A DNA stretch of 64,000 bases from Terribacillus saccharophilus (GCF_002272745.1 NZ_NPBD01000007.1:806001-870000), one strand, 5' to 3'; shown: positions 33,751 to 41,324, numbered from the stretch's first letter. Notes: a model not told the origin generated them from the letters alone. A program made the numbers and translations.

Positions 33751-34017
33751 GTGATCCAAAAAACCTTGCGTGTCACCCTGGATACTGGTTTGCAAGCCAG
33801 ACCCGCAGCAAGCTTCGTTCAGCAAGCTAATCGTTTCAATGCCTCTGTATTTGTAGAAAAAGGGAACAAATCGGTAAATGCAAAAAGCATCATGGGTTTG
33901 ATGAGCCTGGCTATAGCCCAAGAAGAATTGATCACCTTGAAAATCGATGGTTCGGATGAGGTGGAAGCAATGGAGGAACTTACAGCCTTCATCACCACTC
34001 CATCAGCAGCCAGCTGA
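33751..34017 (+). CDS. crh: HPr-like catabolite repression protein Crh
   Basis: An 88-residue HPr homologue. The position of the PTS-phosphorylated His15 is Gln (TGLQARPAA), so it cannot take part in sugar transport. Ser46, the HprK target, is kept (NAKSIMGLM). P-Ser-Crh is a CcpA corepressor. It follows whiA, as in B. subtilis. The start is GTG with a GGGAGG ribosome-binding site. Confidence 0.95.
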   Translation: MIQKTLRVTLDTGLQARPAASFVQQANRFNASVFVEKGNKSVNAKSIMGLMSLAIAQEELITLKIDGSDEVEAMEELTAFITTPSAAS

Positions 34018-34030
34018 TTTTCCCACAGAA

Positions 34031-34060
34031 AAGTCCTGAATTATTCAGGGCTTTTTTTGC
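34031..34060 (+). terminator. Terminator after crh
   Basis: AGTCCTGAA pairs with TTCAGGGCT, followed by seven T. Confidence 0.82.
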
Positions 34061-34139
34061 TAATATGTGGTAACTGAAGCTATCGTAGTGTAGGCTATGT
34101 ATTGTAAGATTTTTATAAGATGGAAAGGAGATTTATATT

Positions 34140-35147
34140 TTGAACGCAAAACGTTGGATCGCAATCGGAATCGCAGCTGGACTGCTCGCCGCATCGGTCG
34201 GTTTCCAAACTTTGTTCGCTGTGATTAATAGCAACTTCACAGAAGCGATTGATTCAGCAACTGGAAACACTTACATGAGTGAAGAAATTGTTGAAGATGG
34301 AGATATGACAAATCGGATAGCGGTGCTGAAAGTAGAAGGCACAATTCAGGATATTGGAGAAGAAGCTTCTTTATTGGGAAGCGCTACATATAATCATACA
34401 GCCTTTTTAGAGCAATTAGAGCAGGCGGGTATGGATGACACCGTCGGAGGTGTCATCATCGAAGTGAACAGTCCTGGAGGCGGTGTTGTCGAAAGTGCTG
34501 AAATTCACGATAAGGTAGTAGAAGTACAAGAGGAGTACGGAAAGCCTGTCTATGTATCCATGGGAAATACAGCAGCTTCTGGCGGCTATTACCTAGCGGC
34601 AAGTGCGAATAAGATTGTCGCTCACCCGGCTACACTGACAGGATCAATTGGTGTTATCATGTCTACACTTAATTACGCAGAACTTGCAGATAAAATTGGT
34701 ATCAAAGAGGAAGTTATCAAAAGTGCTGAGCATAAGGACATCATGTCTGGAGCAAGAGAAATGACGGATGAAGAGCGGGATATCCTGCAGTCCATCATTG
34801 ATGATATGTATGCTGACTTCGTCCAAGTCATCGTAGACGGACGCGGTATGCCGGAAGATCAAGTACGTGAACTTGGAGACGGACGTGTGTATTCCGGTAA
34901 ACAAGCAATGGAAAATGGACTGGTCGATGATCTAGGGGATCTTGAAGATACGATTAGCATGATGAAAGAAGAGCAAGGACTTGAAAATGCGGAAGTATTC
35001 GAATATACAGGAAATGGATTTGGTATGGGTTCCTTCTGGGCAACAGCGGCCGAAGGTCTGTTTGTTTCCGATTCTGATTTGCTCGGCATCAAGCAGCTGA
35101 TGGGCAAATCGAACTCACCTGAAGCTATGTATCTATATACGGAATAG
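34140..35147 (+). CDS. sppA: Signal peptide peptidase SppA
   Basis: A 335-residue membrane-anchored S49 protease that degrades leftover signal peptides and, in B. subtilis, helps resist antimicrobial peptides. It has an N-terminal anchor (about 5-27), EVNSPGGGVVES, the nucleophile region NTAASGGYYLA (near 142-152) and the catalytic-lysine region KSAEHKDIMSG (near 198). The TTG start follows GGAAAGGAG. It forms an operon with the RDD protein downstream. Confidence 0.93.
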   Translation: MNAKRWIAIGIAAGLLAASVGFQTLFAVINSNFTEAIDSATGNTYMSEEIVEDGDMTNRIAVLKVEGTIQDIGEEASLLGSATYNHTAFLEQLEQAGMDDTVGGVIIEVNSPGGGVVESAEIHDKVVEVQEEYGKPVYVSMGNTAASGGYYLAASANKIVAHPATLTGSIGVIMSTLNYAELADKIGIKEEVIKSAEHKDIMSGAREMTDEERDILQSIIDDMYADFVQVIVDGRGMPEDQVRELGDGRVYSGKQAMENGLVDDLGDLEDTISMMKEEQGLENAEVFEYTGNGFGMGSFWATAAEGLFVSDSDLLGIKQLMGKSNSPEAMYLYTE

Positions 35148-35160
35148 GAGGCGTTAGAAT

Positions 35161-35796
35161 ATGGATAAAGAGAAACGTGAGCATCCTGAAGAACTGACGT
35201 CATCCGATCAGGATTATTCCAGAACAGAGGTACCTGAAACAACGGAAACTGACGAACATACAGCGTCGGAGAAAGCATCGGATGCCTATGAAAATTCGTA
35301 TCAAGAAAACCAGACTGCTGAAGAAGTGATGAAGGATCACCGACATGAAGCAGAGTTTCCTTTCTCTCCACTAGCAGCTGAACAGCGATATGCAGGCTTT
35401 TGGATGCGATTTTGGGCATATATTGTGGACCTTATTGTTGTATTCAGTTTGACGGGTCTGATCGTTAAACCTTTCACGATGATCGATTCCTTCCGTGAAG
35501 CGACGCTTTGGTTCTGGAGCGTCAGCGGTTTGCTTGGCGGTGTGATATTCTTTGCTTATTTCCTGTTCATGACCAAATGGCGCGGACAGACATTAGGCAA
35601 AATGATATTCGGCCTTCGAGTGATTCGGAAGGATGGAGAGCGGCTGTCCTGGTCAGATACACTTATCAGGGAAGTAGTCGGCCGTTTTATTCATCGTCTG
35701 CTATTTCTGTTTTTCCTTTATGCAGTAGTAGCTTTCACACCAAGAAAACAAGGCTTGCACGATATGTTCGCTGATACACTTGTTATCCATGAATGA
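35161..35796 (+). CDS. yteJ: RDD-family membrane protein (YteJ)
   Basis: A 211-residue protein. The first ~75 residues are acidic and disordered in appearance. The RDD domain follows: AGFWMRFWAYIVDLIVVF carries the name-giving Arg and Asp, and there are three hydrophobic segments up to ~200. In B. subtilis, YteJ is encoded with SppA (YteI) and inhibits it; the 13-base spacing here agrees with that pairing. Confidence 0.86.
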   Translation: MDKEKREHPEELTSSDQDYSRTEVPETTETDEHTASEKASDAYENSYQENQTAEEVMKDHRHEAEFPFSPLAAEQRYAGFWMRFWAYIVDLIVVFSLTGLIVKPFTMIDSFREATLWFWSVSGLLGGVIFFAYFLFMTKWRGQTLGKMIFGLRVIRKDGERLSWSDTLIREVVGRFIHRLLFLFFLYAVVAFTPRKQGLHDMFADTLVIHE

Positions 35797-35832
35797 AAAA
35801 AGCCATCCAGCTTTTACTGGATGGCTTTTTCT
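35796..35832. terminator. Bidirectional terminator between yteJ and clpP
   Basis: AAAAAGCCATCCAG pairs perfectly with CTGGATGGCTTTTT around a six-base loop. The symmetric A/T tails suit both converging genes. Confidence 0.9.
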
Positions 35833-35838
35833 TATGTC

Positions 35839-36426
35839 TTAAACAGGTTTTTTCTCCATTACTTTGTCGATCAAGCCGTAGTTTACTGCTTGTTCAGCTG
35901 TAAGGAAGTTATCACGGTCTGTGTCGCGCTCGACTACTTCAAGCGGCTGTCCACTGCGTTCTGCCATGATTTCGTTCAATTTCTTTCTCATTTCAATGAT
36001 ACGACGAGCGTGGATTTCGATATCGCTTGCTTGTCCTTGTGTACCACCTAGCGGCTGGTGAATCATAACTTCACTGTTTGGAAGTGCATAACGCATGCCT
36101 TTTTCACCAGCAGTCAATAGGAATGCTCCCATGGATGCAGCCATACCGATGCAGATTGTAGATACTTTCGGCTGGATGAACTGCATTGTATCATAGATAG
36201 CCATACCTGCTGTGATAGATCCGCCCGGTGAGTTGATGTATAGGGAAATGTCTTTTTCTGGATCCTCTGCTGCTAGGAATAACAGCTGGGAAACAATGCT
36301 GTTGGCAACATTATCATCGATCGCGCTGCCAAGCATGATGATCCGGTCTTTTAGCAAACGGGAGTAGATATCGTAAGCACGTTCTCCTCTGTTTGTCTGT
36401 TCGATAACTGTAGGGATTAGATTCAT
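35839..36426 (-). CDS. clpP: ATP-dependent Clp protease proteolytic subunit
   Basis: A 195-residue ClpP barrel protease subunit. The catalytic triad is visible: Ser in [11 protein letters not shown] (near 98), His in MIHQPLGG (near 123) and Asp near 172 (RDTDRDNF). It works with ClpX, ClpC and ClpE ATPases in protein quality control. A strong AAGGAGG precedes the ATG. A CtsR box overlaps its promoter. Confidence 0.97.
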   Translation of the reverse strand: MNLIPTVIEQTNRGERAYDIYSRLLKDRIIMLGSAIDDNVANSIVSQLLFLAAEDPEKDISLYINSPGGSITAGMAIYDTMQFIQPKVSTICIGMAASMGAFLLTAGEKGMRYALPNSEVMIHQPLGGTQGQASDIEIHARRIIEMRKKLNEIMAERSGQPLEVVERDTDRDNFLTAEQAVNYGLIDKVMEKKPV

Positions 36427-36478
36427 GGTAGATCCTCCTTTGGATATGAGCTCATTATTCTAAGTAATGACTAACCTT

Positions 36479-36508
36479 ATATTACCTAAAAGGTCAATAA
36501 AGGTCAAA
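36479..36508 (-). promoter_or_regulatory. clpP promoter with CtsR operator
   Basis: On the plus strand GGTCAAT-AAA-GGTCAAA (36492-36508) is the CtsR direct heptad repeat with a 3-base spacer. On the minus strand it provides the -35 TTGACC (36502-36507), 17 bases before the -10 TAATAT (36479-36484), so CtsR would occlude RNA polymerase until heat or thiol stress. Confidence 0.85.
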
Positions 36509-36660
36509 CAAAATACTTACTTTCTTTCGCCTATTCCATGCTTCCCTAGTTGGGAGGCATATAAACGCTGGAAATAGAGTCTCTCGTTAACTTTGACTTT
36601 TAACTGACAAACTCCTGCAAGCTGGTTTATTTTTCACTTAAATTACATCATCAGGAAATG

Positions 36661-36683
36661 GTTTAGAAATTTTACCAGGGTGG
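36661..36683 (+). promoter_or_regulatory. Possible SigB-type promoter upstream of the first Mn catalase
   Basis: GTTTAG followed 11 bases later by GGGTGG loosely resembles the general-stress consensus GTTTAA-N12-14-GGGTAT. Catalases of this class are often SigB-dependent, but both the spacing and the -10 deviate. Nothing else recognisable was found in the rest of 36509-36724. Confidence 0.3.
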
Positions 36684-36724
36684 AATGTAATCAGCAGAAA
36701 GCAAAAAACTCTAGGAGGTAACAC

Positions 36725-37531
36725 ATGTTCAACCATCAGAAAGTACTACAATATCCAGCGAAACCAGACAAGCCAGATGCATTGTTTGCAAAGAAAATGC
36801 AGGAAATCTTAGGTGGACAGTTCGGTGAAATCACTGTTGCCCTACAATACTTATTCCAAGGATGGAGCGCCCGCGGCGAAGAGAAATATAAAGATTTGAT
36901 CATGGATACAGCAACTGAGGAAATCGGTCACGTTGAAATGATCGCAACAATGATTGCCCGTCTTCTAGATGGAGCCCCTGTAACAGAACAGGAAGAAGCA
37001 GCAAAAGACCCTGTTATCGGAGCAATTCTGGGCGGTATGAATCCGCAGCATGCAATCGTTGCAGGTCTTGGGCCACGTCCGACAGACAGTAACGGTGTAC
37101 CTTGGAATGCAGGTTATATCATCGCAAGCGGTAACATGCTCGCAGACATCCGCGCCAACATCAACGCAGAATCACAAGGCCGTTTGCAAGTGGCGCGTCT
37201 ATATGAAATGACAGAAGATAAAGGTGTCCGCGATATGCTATCCTTCCTTCTGGCACGTGACTCTATGCACCAAAACCAATGGATTGCAGCAGCACGTGAA
37301 CTGGAAGAGAAGAATGGTATCATCGTACCTGGCTCCTTCCCGAAAGAGCTTGAAGCGGATAACTTCTCCCACAGCTTGATTAACTTCTCTGAAGGAGAAG
37401 ATTCTAAAGAAGGCAGCTGGGCAAACGGTACAGCTCCTGATGGCGGCAAGTTCAAATATGAAGAAGCGCCAACAGCGCACGGTGAAAAACAAGAGCTGCA
37501 GCCAGCACCTCAGTATATGTATCCAAAATGA
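36725..37531 (+). CDS. Manganese catalase (first copy)
   Basis: A 268-residue non-haem dimanganese catalase that breaks down hydrogen peroxide. The four-helix-bundle ligands are visible: Glu in GGQFGEITVALQY (near 35), TEEIGHVEM (near 66-72), and the second half with AESQGRLQVARLYEM and RDSMHQNQW. The N-terminus MFNHQKVLQYPAKPDKPD matches YdbD-type proteins. It is monocistronic with an AGGAGGT ribosome-binding site. A close paralogue lies at 51367-52203. Confidence 0.93.
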   Translation: MFNHQKVLQYPAKPDKPDALFAKKMQEILGGQFGEITVALQYLFQGWSARGEEKYKDLIMDTATEEIGHVEMIATMIARLLDGAPVTEQEEAAKDPVIGAILGGMNPQHAIVAGLGPRPTDSNGVPWNAGYIIASGNMLADIRANINAESQGRLQVARLYEMTEDKGVRDMLSFLLARDSMHQNQWIAAARELEEKNGIIVPGSFPKELEADNFSHSLINFSEGEDSKEGSWANGTAPDGGKFKYEEAPTAHGEKQELQPAPQYMYPK

Positions 37532-37533
37532 GC

Positions 37534-37562
37534 AGAAGCCCCTTGTTAGGGGCTTCTTTTCT
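37534..37562 (+). terminator. Terminator after the first Mn catalase
   Basis: AGAAGCCCC pairs with GGGGCTTCT around a six-base loop, followed by TTTT. Confidence 0.82.
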
Positions 37563-37629
37563 ATTTAAAAAGAACTTGCTTATAACTGCTATTTAACGTA
37601 TAATAATCGTTGTCACATTAATTACATAT

Positions 37630-37705
37630 GCGCTCGTAGCTCAGTCGGATAGAGCGGTGGTTTCCGGTACCACGTCTGCCGGGGGTTCGAATCCCTCCGA
37701 GCGCG
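37630..37705 (+). tRNA. tRNA-Arg (anticodon CCG)
   Basis: A full cloverleaf is present: acceptor GCGCTCG/CGAGCGC, D-stem GCTC/GAGC, anticodon stem GTGGT/ACCAC around TTCCGGT (anticodon CCG, reads CGG), and T-arm GGGGG-TTCGAAT-CCCTC. The 3' CCA is not encoded (GCTA follows). Its 3' end is the attachment site of the downstream island. Confidence 0.95.
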
Positions 37706-37769
37706 CTAATATATACAGAAAACAGCAAGAGTTTGGCTATATGCCACCGCTCTTGCTGTTTTTTTGTTT
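37686..37769 (+). repeat. Left att repeat of the tRNA-Arg island
   Basis: An 84-base segment from the T-loop of tRNA-Arg through its terminator recurs at 40708-40790 with four substitutions and one indel. It restores the 3' end of the tRNA gene, as in integration by a tyrosine recombinase. Confidence 0.9.
37721..37767 (+). terminator. tRNA-Arg terminator
   Basis: AACAGCAAGAG pairs perfectly with CTCTTGCTGTT, followed by a T-run; it lies inside the att repeat. Confidence 0.85.
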
Positions 37770-37816
37770 AAAAGCACTTGCAAACATTTTGCAAACCTTC
37801 GAGTTTCGAAATAAAT

Positions 37817-38130
37817 CTATTCCCTCTTTTTATGGAAAAGCTGGTCCAACATTTCAGCTGCTGCAGCTTGCATCCCTGGGATTAGATAAGATTAAGTATC
37901 CAGTGTAATTTGAATACTTGCATGTCCCAGTCTTTCTTGTGCAACTTAAGGATGGACACCCATCTTTAAGAGTAGGTAGGGTGAGTGTGTCTAAGCGAAT
38001 GAAATGATATCCTTTTTACTTCTGACTTCTCAATAGCTCTCCAAAACAATTTTATTAATATTTGGTGGAGTAATGTAGTTACCAGTGTCTGTAGCATTTA
38101 CAAGATTGTAAGTGCAGCAGATTGTGATTA
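37817..38130 (-). pseudogene. Tyrosine recombinase (phage integrase) C-terminal remnant
   Basis: Read on the minus strand, the catalytic domain can be followed in pieces. NLVNATDTGNYITPPNINKI is followed by a frameshift, then KRISFHSLRHTHPTY with the HxLRHTH box, then another frameshift. LLKMGVHP is followed by a stop, VAQERLGHASIQITLDT ends at a second stop, and SYLIPGMQAAAAEMLDQLF completes the tail to TAG at 37817. The second internal stop replaces the catalytic tyrosine of LDTYSHL. The N-terminal part is gone. The end closest to the tRNA is the C-terminus, as usual for tRNA-site integrases. Confidence 0.85.
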
Positions 38131-38256
38131 GAGTTTCGGGCATTGAAGATTCAGATTGAGAATAGGAATGAGCAAAAGCATGGTGGGATTATTTCCCTCT
38201 CTAAGGCATAAAGACCGACTGCATGAGATTAAGGTACGGCAGATGAAGCGGGCGCT

Positions 38257-38402
38257 GATGGCTCACTCGACTTTATTGAAAGGCAGATCATAGAGATGAA
38301 GTACTTAACATTTATATGGAACTAGGAATTAAGAAGGGAAAATATTATCAAAAAAAGAAATTATCCTTCTTAAGATTAGCTACATCTTTAGGAATAGTTT
38401 AA
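38257..38402 (+). pseudogene. ArpU-type phage regulator remnant
   Basis: One frame reads DGSLDFIERQIIEMKYL. After a frameshift near 38296-38310 another frame reads NIYMELGIKKGKYYQKKKL then SFLRLATSLGIV to a TAA stop. This is the sigma-region-4-like C-terminus (ERxxIExxYL then YYxxKxxAxxxLAxALGI) of ArpU-family phage transcription regulators. The N-terminal part is not found. The identification is by pattern only. The preceding stretch 38131-38256 holds only a 41-codon reading frame of no recognisable kind. Confidence 0.5.
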
Positions 38403-38438
38403 ATCAAAAAAGGAAGCAGACCATAATGTCTGCTCCAT

Positions 38439-38918
38439 TTAAGTTTGCTCTAATTTTTTAAAGTCATCGCTGAACACGATGCTTATTAGTTCAAGAACTG
38501 CAAAGATAATGAGCATGCCTAAACCCGATATATGTACTCTATTAAACAAAGTTGGAATAATTCCAAGAGCTATAATAGTTGCAACTATAGTTTGAAAGAA
38601 AAATGACATAACCAGCACTTTTAAAGTGAAAGGGATAGATAGAATTGTGGAAACTAGCATAAACAGTAAATCTACTACAACTCCAATTGTGTACATGCAA
38701 ATAACTACAGAACCAAAGTAAAAGAAATTTTTAAATGCTCCATCAAGTAAATCTATACGAATGATGCCGGTCTTATCGAGAAATGAAAATAGACCGAAAA
38801 AACCTAGTGTGGGTATAGATAAGACAATGATTGTAGCAATAACAACTAATAATGCTACTAATGCAATACCTAATAAATTACCAACTGAACCATTTTTAAA
38901 CATATTTGGTAGTTTCAT
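38439..38918 (-). CDS. Unknown polytopic membrane protein (possible immunity partner)
   Basis: A 159-residue hydrophobic protein with about four membrane segments (near 14-40, 57-80, 82-112, 128-150) and a short polar C-terminus. I do not recognise the family. It is divergent from the secreted-protein gene at 38992, and the 73 bases between them hold a perfect palindrome. That layout, on a mobile island, suits a toxin/immunity or lysogenic-conversion pair, but no sequence motif proves it. The ATG at 38918 follows a weak GAGAG ribosome-binding site. Confidence 0.6.
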   Translation of the reverse strand: MKLPNMFKNGSVGNLLGIALVALLVVIATIIVLSIPTLGFFGLFSFLDKTGIIRIDLLDGAFKNFFYFGSVVICMYTIGVVVDLLFMLVSTILSIPFTLKVLVMSFFFQTIVATIIALGIIPTLFNRVHISGLGMLIIFAVLELISIVFSDDFKKLEQT

Positions 38919-38936
38919 TGACGCGCTCTCTTCCTT

Positions 38937-38974
38937 GTAATATATTTACATGGTATCATATGTAAATATATTAC
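38937..38974. promoter_or_regulatory. Perfect palindrome in the divergent intergenic region
   Basis: GTAATATATTTACAT (38937-38951) and its exact reverse complement (38960-38974) flank an 8-base centre. It lies between the two start codons, 18 bases from each, and could be a shared operator. It could also form a hairpin in either transcript leader. Confidence 0.7.
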
Positions 38975-38991
38975 TAAAGGGGTAGATATTA

Positions 38992-39609
38992 GTGTTTAAG
39001 AAAAGCTTACTCGTTAAAACAGTAGTAAGTGCTGCTGCGCTAACTTTAGCGTTTGGCACAATTTCACCAGGATTTGTAGCAAAGGCAGAAGAGAAGAAGG
39101 TAACTTCTGACCAACAATTAGTAGTTCCGGTTGAAGTTGAAGAATCTTTTTACGTTGAAGACTTTGGGTCTCGAGATGTGTTCCCGGATGCTGAAGGTAT
39201 GTATGATGAAGAAGCATATCAAGAATTCTATAATGAAAATATAATGTCCAATCCTAATTTCAATGCTGAATTACTGGAATTAAGATCTCAATTTAACCAG
39301 CAATTGAATGGTACGACCGGTGCGGCTGAGGGACAGTTCACAACTCAAGGAGCCTTCGGACATGGACTAAAAGCAATTAGTGCCATCGGTAATATGGTTA
39401 AACATGGTGGGAGGGCGCTCTCATGGGCTTTAAAACCTTTTAGCGCAAATACTGCTAAAGTAGTCAAGAAAAATTCTAATAAAATCGGTAAAGCATTTAA
39501 AAAGCCTGAAAAAGCAACTAGAAGTTATTTGATTAAACGTTTAATGGATGCTGGAGTTTCTAGGAAAGATGCAGAATCAATTGTATATTGGGTATTTATG
39601 ATTCTATAA
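38992..39609 (+). CDS. Secreted island-borne protein of unknown function (toxin-like architecture)
   Basis: A 205-residue exported protein. A signal peptide is clear (basic start, hydrophobic 9-25, cleavage near VAKAEE). An acidic pro-like region (about 30-90) is followed by a Gly-rich amphipathic stretch (FGHGLKAISAIGNMVKHGG, near 120-140), then a Lys-rich C-terminus ending IVYWVFMIL. No catalytic motif is recognised. The acidic-then-cationic layout resembles secreted bacteriocin-like or peptide-toxin precursors, an inference only. The GTG start follows AAAGGGG. Confidence 0.65.
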   Translation: MFKKSLLVKTVVSAAALTLAFGTISPGFVAKAEEKKVTSDQQLVVPVEVEESFYVEDFGSRDVFPDAEGMYDEEAYQEFYNENIMSNPNFNAELLELRSQFNQQLNGTTGAAEGQFTTQGAFGHGLKAISAIGNMVKHGGRALSWALKPFSANTAKVVKKNSNKIGKAFKKPEKATRSYLIKRLMDAGVSRKDAESIVYWVFMIL

Positions 39610-39630
39610 GATTTACATAAATAAATATGG

Positions 39631-39668
39631 ACTGTATGAAGTGAAATTCTTCAATACAGTTTTTTTTC
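39631..39668 (+). terminator. Terminator after the island secreted protein
   Basis: ACTGTAT-GAAG pairs with CTTC-ATACAGT (one bulged A), followed by eight T. Confidence 0.75.
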
Positions 39669-40268
39669 ATGCTTTCCAGTTAACATTAGAGGTTATCGTA
39701 TCAATTAATATTTAGCCAGAGAATAAGAAGGAATTTCCGGACTTATTGGGTACCAAATCGGGTACTTTTTTTTGTTTGCAAAGTCTCAGAGAACTACTAA
39801 TTTAACCTCGATGAAAGAAAAAGAGAGCTAAATGAAAAAATAGACTACTGAGCACCCTTTGGGTGCTTTCAATTACTCGTCTAGCAACAGCCTTAGGAAT
39901 TATGGGGTACGGTAATGACGAAAGATATAAGTAGAGGATGGAGCATGTAGGTTTAAGAACCATTGAATCTAGAGATAGCCTTGATACAAATAGGGATATT
40001 ACTATTAATTATAGGAGTAGAGTGAATGGAACAACTTACAGAAGTTTTGTAACTATGAATTTATTTAAATGGTACGAAGATCGGTAGAGGATGGTAAAAA
40101 GTTAAGTTAAGAATTAGAACATTTTTTAACTCAAAGACACCATATTAGCTAACTTAAAGGAGCACTGTCAAAAAAACTTGATTATTCCTGAGACAACAAG
40201 CGACGAGAGAAAAATAAAGACTGACTTATGCTAATATCAATGTATCTATTTTAAAAGGAGGTTCGATT
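39669..40268. other. Gene-poor island segment
   Basis: Apart from a weak hairpin with a T-run (GTACC/GGTAC, 39751-39770) and GAGCACCC/GGGTGCTTTC (39849-39870), no convincing gene is seen. A 49-codon frame from ATG 39938 to a stop at 40085-40087 (ending VTMNLFKWYEDR) has an internal sequence of ordinary protein character. It may be the tail of a decayed gene. Confidence 0.4.
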
Positions 40269-40541
40269 ATGAAGAAGCTTCTAATAGCGAATATATTAGT
40301 ATTAATTAGCTTTATATACTTACTTCTAAGCGTAACCGAGAAAACAATTTACTTAAATGAGTTCTCAATGGATGTAGATAACCCAGTTCAGTTGGGGTTA
40401 AATTATATTGATATTAATGCCCAACTTGCTGAAGGTCTCAATGGAACATATACAATTTGGATGACGCCAGCTTATATTCTAATTATTATAGCTATTGTAC
40501 TAACATTGTTAAGCTTTAAGAAAAAGAATAAACAATCATAA
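40269..40541 (+). CDS. Small two-helix membrane protein of unknown function
   Basis: A 90-residue protein with hydrophobic helices at about 4-22 and 66-83 and a Lys-rich C-terminal tail (FKKKNKQS). The loop between them is acidic and likely extracellular. A strong AAAAGGAGG precedes the ATG, and a good terminator follows (AAAAAAGGTAC/GTACCTTTTTT, 40561-40590), so it appears to be expressed as a single gene. No family is recognised. It lies just inside the right att repeat. Confidence 0.65.
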   Translation: MKKLLIANILVLISFIYLLLSVTEKTIYLNEFSMDVDNPVQLGLNYIDINAQLAEGLNGTYTIWMTPAYILIIIAIVLTLLSFKKKNKQS

Positions 40542-40560
40542 TCATTAAAGAGTGCGGACA

Positions 40561-40590
40561 AAAAAGGTACAAATTGAGTACCTTTTTTTG
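40561..40590 (+). terminator. Terminator after the small island membrane protein
   Basis: AAAAAAGGTAC pairs with GTACCTTTTTT; it is symmetric and ends in a T-run. Confidence 0.8.
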
Positions 40591-40707
40591 TATGCGAAAT
40601 CTATATGATTTTCTCAGAGGCACGAAAGAGTCTCTGGGAGAAGCTCCTTTCCCTTATCAAGACGTACTCGACTGATTTTGCATGGCTGTGAAGGATGCCT
40701 AAACGTC

Positions 40708-40790
40708 TTCGAATCTCTCCGAGCGCGCTAATAAATACAGAAAACAGTAAGAGTTTGGCTACATGCCACCGCTCTTGCTGTTTTTTGTTT
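40708..40790 (+). repeat. Right att repeat of the tRNA-Arg island
   Basis: A second copy of the tRNA-Arg 3' end (TTCGAAT-CTCTCCGAGCGCG) plus the terminator hairpin. It differs from the left copy at four positions and one T-run base. Only the T-arm and acceptor strand are present, so it is not a functional tRNA. Confidence 0.9.
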
Positions 40791-41324
40791 CTAACTATCC
40801 TTTAAATCATAATCTTCTTGAATTACACTCATTATTATTTCATCGGAGTAAGTGCCGTTCATAAATAGTGCTTGTCTCAGTATGCCTTCTTTTTTAAAAC
40901 CTGCTTTTTCGTATGCTCTGATGCCGCGAATGTTGTGAGAGAAAACCTGTAATTCTAATCGATTCAGCTTTAATTCCTCAAACGTAAATCTTAAAGCAAG
41001 TTTAGTTGCCTCAGTCCCATATCCGCGCCCATGATTTTCTTTATGATGCAATGCTATTCGAAACACTGCTTTTTTATTGTCGAAATCTATTTCGCTTATT
41101 GATAAGTCACCTATAATTTGTCCTGATTCTAGTAAACAAATAGCAAAATCATAGCGTGTAGGATTGATGCTGAAATTTCTATGAGCTATTTTAATCTGTT
41201 CCTTATTTAGTATGGTACGTGTACCAGTCATATATAATATCTCTTCATCTTGAAAACTTTTTGAAATGCTTATAAAGTCCTTTTCTTCAATTGCTCTTAA
41301 AAAAACAGATTTACCGGTAATCAA
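40791..41324 (-). CDS. GNAT acetyltransferase (RimJ/RimL-like)
   Basis: A 177-residue GCN5-related N-acetyltransferase. The acetyl-CoA-binding loop appears as HKENHGRGYGTEATKLAL (near 95-112) and is followed by LNRLELQVFSHNIRGIRAYEKAGF, the typical RimL-type C-half. The substrate is unknown. The TTG start has a strong AAAGGAGG. The stop codon abuts the right att repeat, so the gene is chromosomal flank rather than island cargo. Confidence 0.82.
   Translation of the reverse strand: MITGKSVFLRAIEEKDFISISKSFQDEEILYMTGTRTILNKEQIKIAHRNFSINPTRYDFAICLLESGQIIGDLSISEIDFDNKKAVFRIALHHKENHGRGYGTEATKLALRFTFEELKLNRLELQVFSHNIRGIRAYEKAGFKKEGILRQALFMNGTYSDEIIMSVIQEDYDLKDS

Larger units (their letters stand above)
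37706..40707. mobile_element. Decayed ~3-kb integrative island at tRNA-Arg
   Basis: Bounded by direct repeats of the tRNA 3' end and terminator (37686-37769 and 40708-40790). It contains an inactivated tyrosine integrase beside the tRNA, a broken phage ArpU-type regulator, a divergent pair (membrane protein and secreted protein) and a small two-helix membrane protein. No structural phage genes or replication genes remain. The content is visibly more AT-rich than the flanks. It is best explained as the remnant of a prophage or integrative element that kept cargo genes. Confidence 0.85.

Noticed and set aside
37657..37908. An 83-codon open frame running through tRNA-Arg and its terminator
   Set aside because: It overlaps a complete tRNA and hairpin and lacks a ribosome-binding site. 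The real content of its second half is the minus-strand integrase remnant.
39938..40087. A 49-codon frame in the island
   Set aside because: No similarity is recognised and its ribosome-binding site is weak. It is noted only as part of the gene-poor segment.
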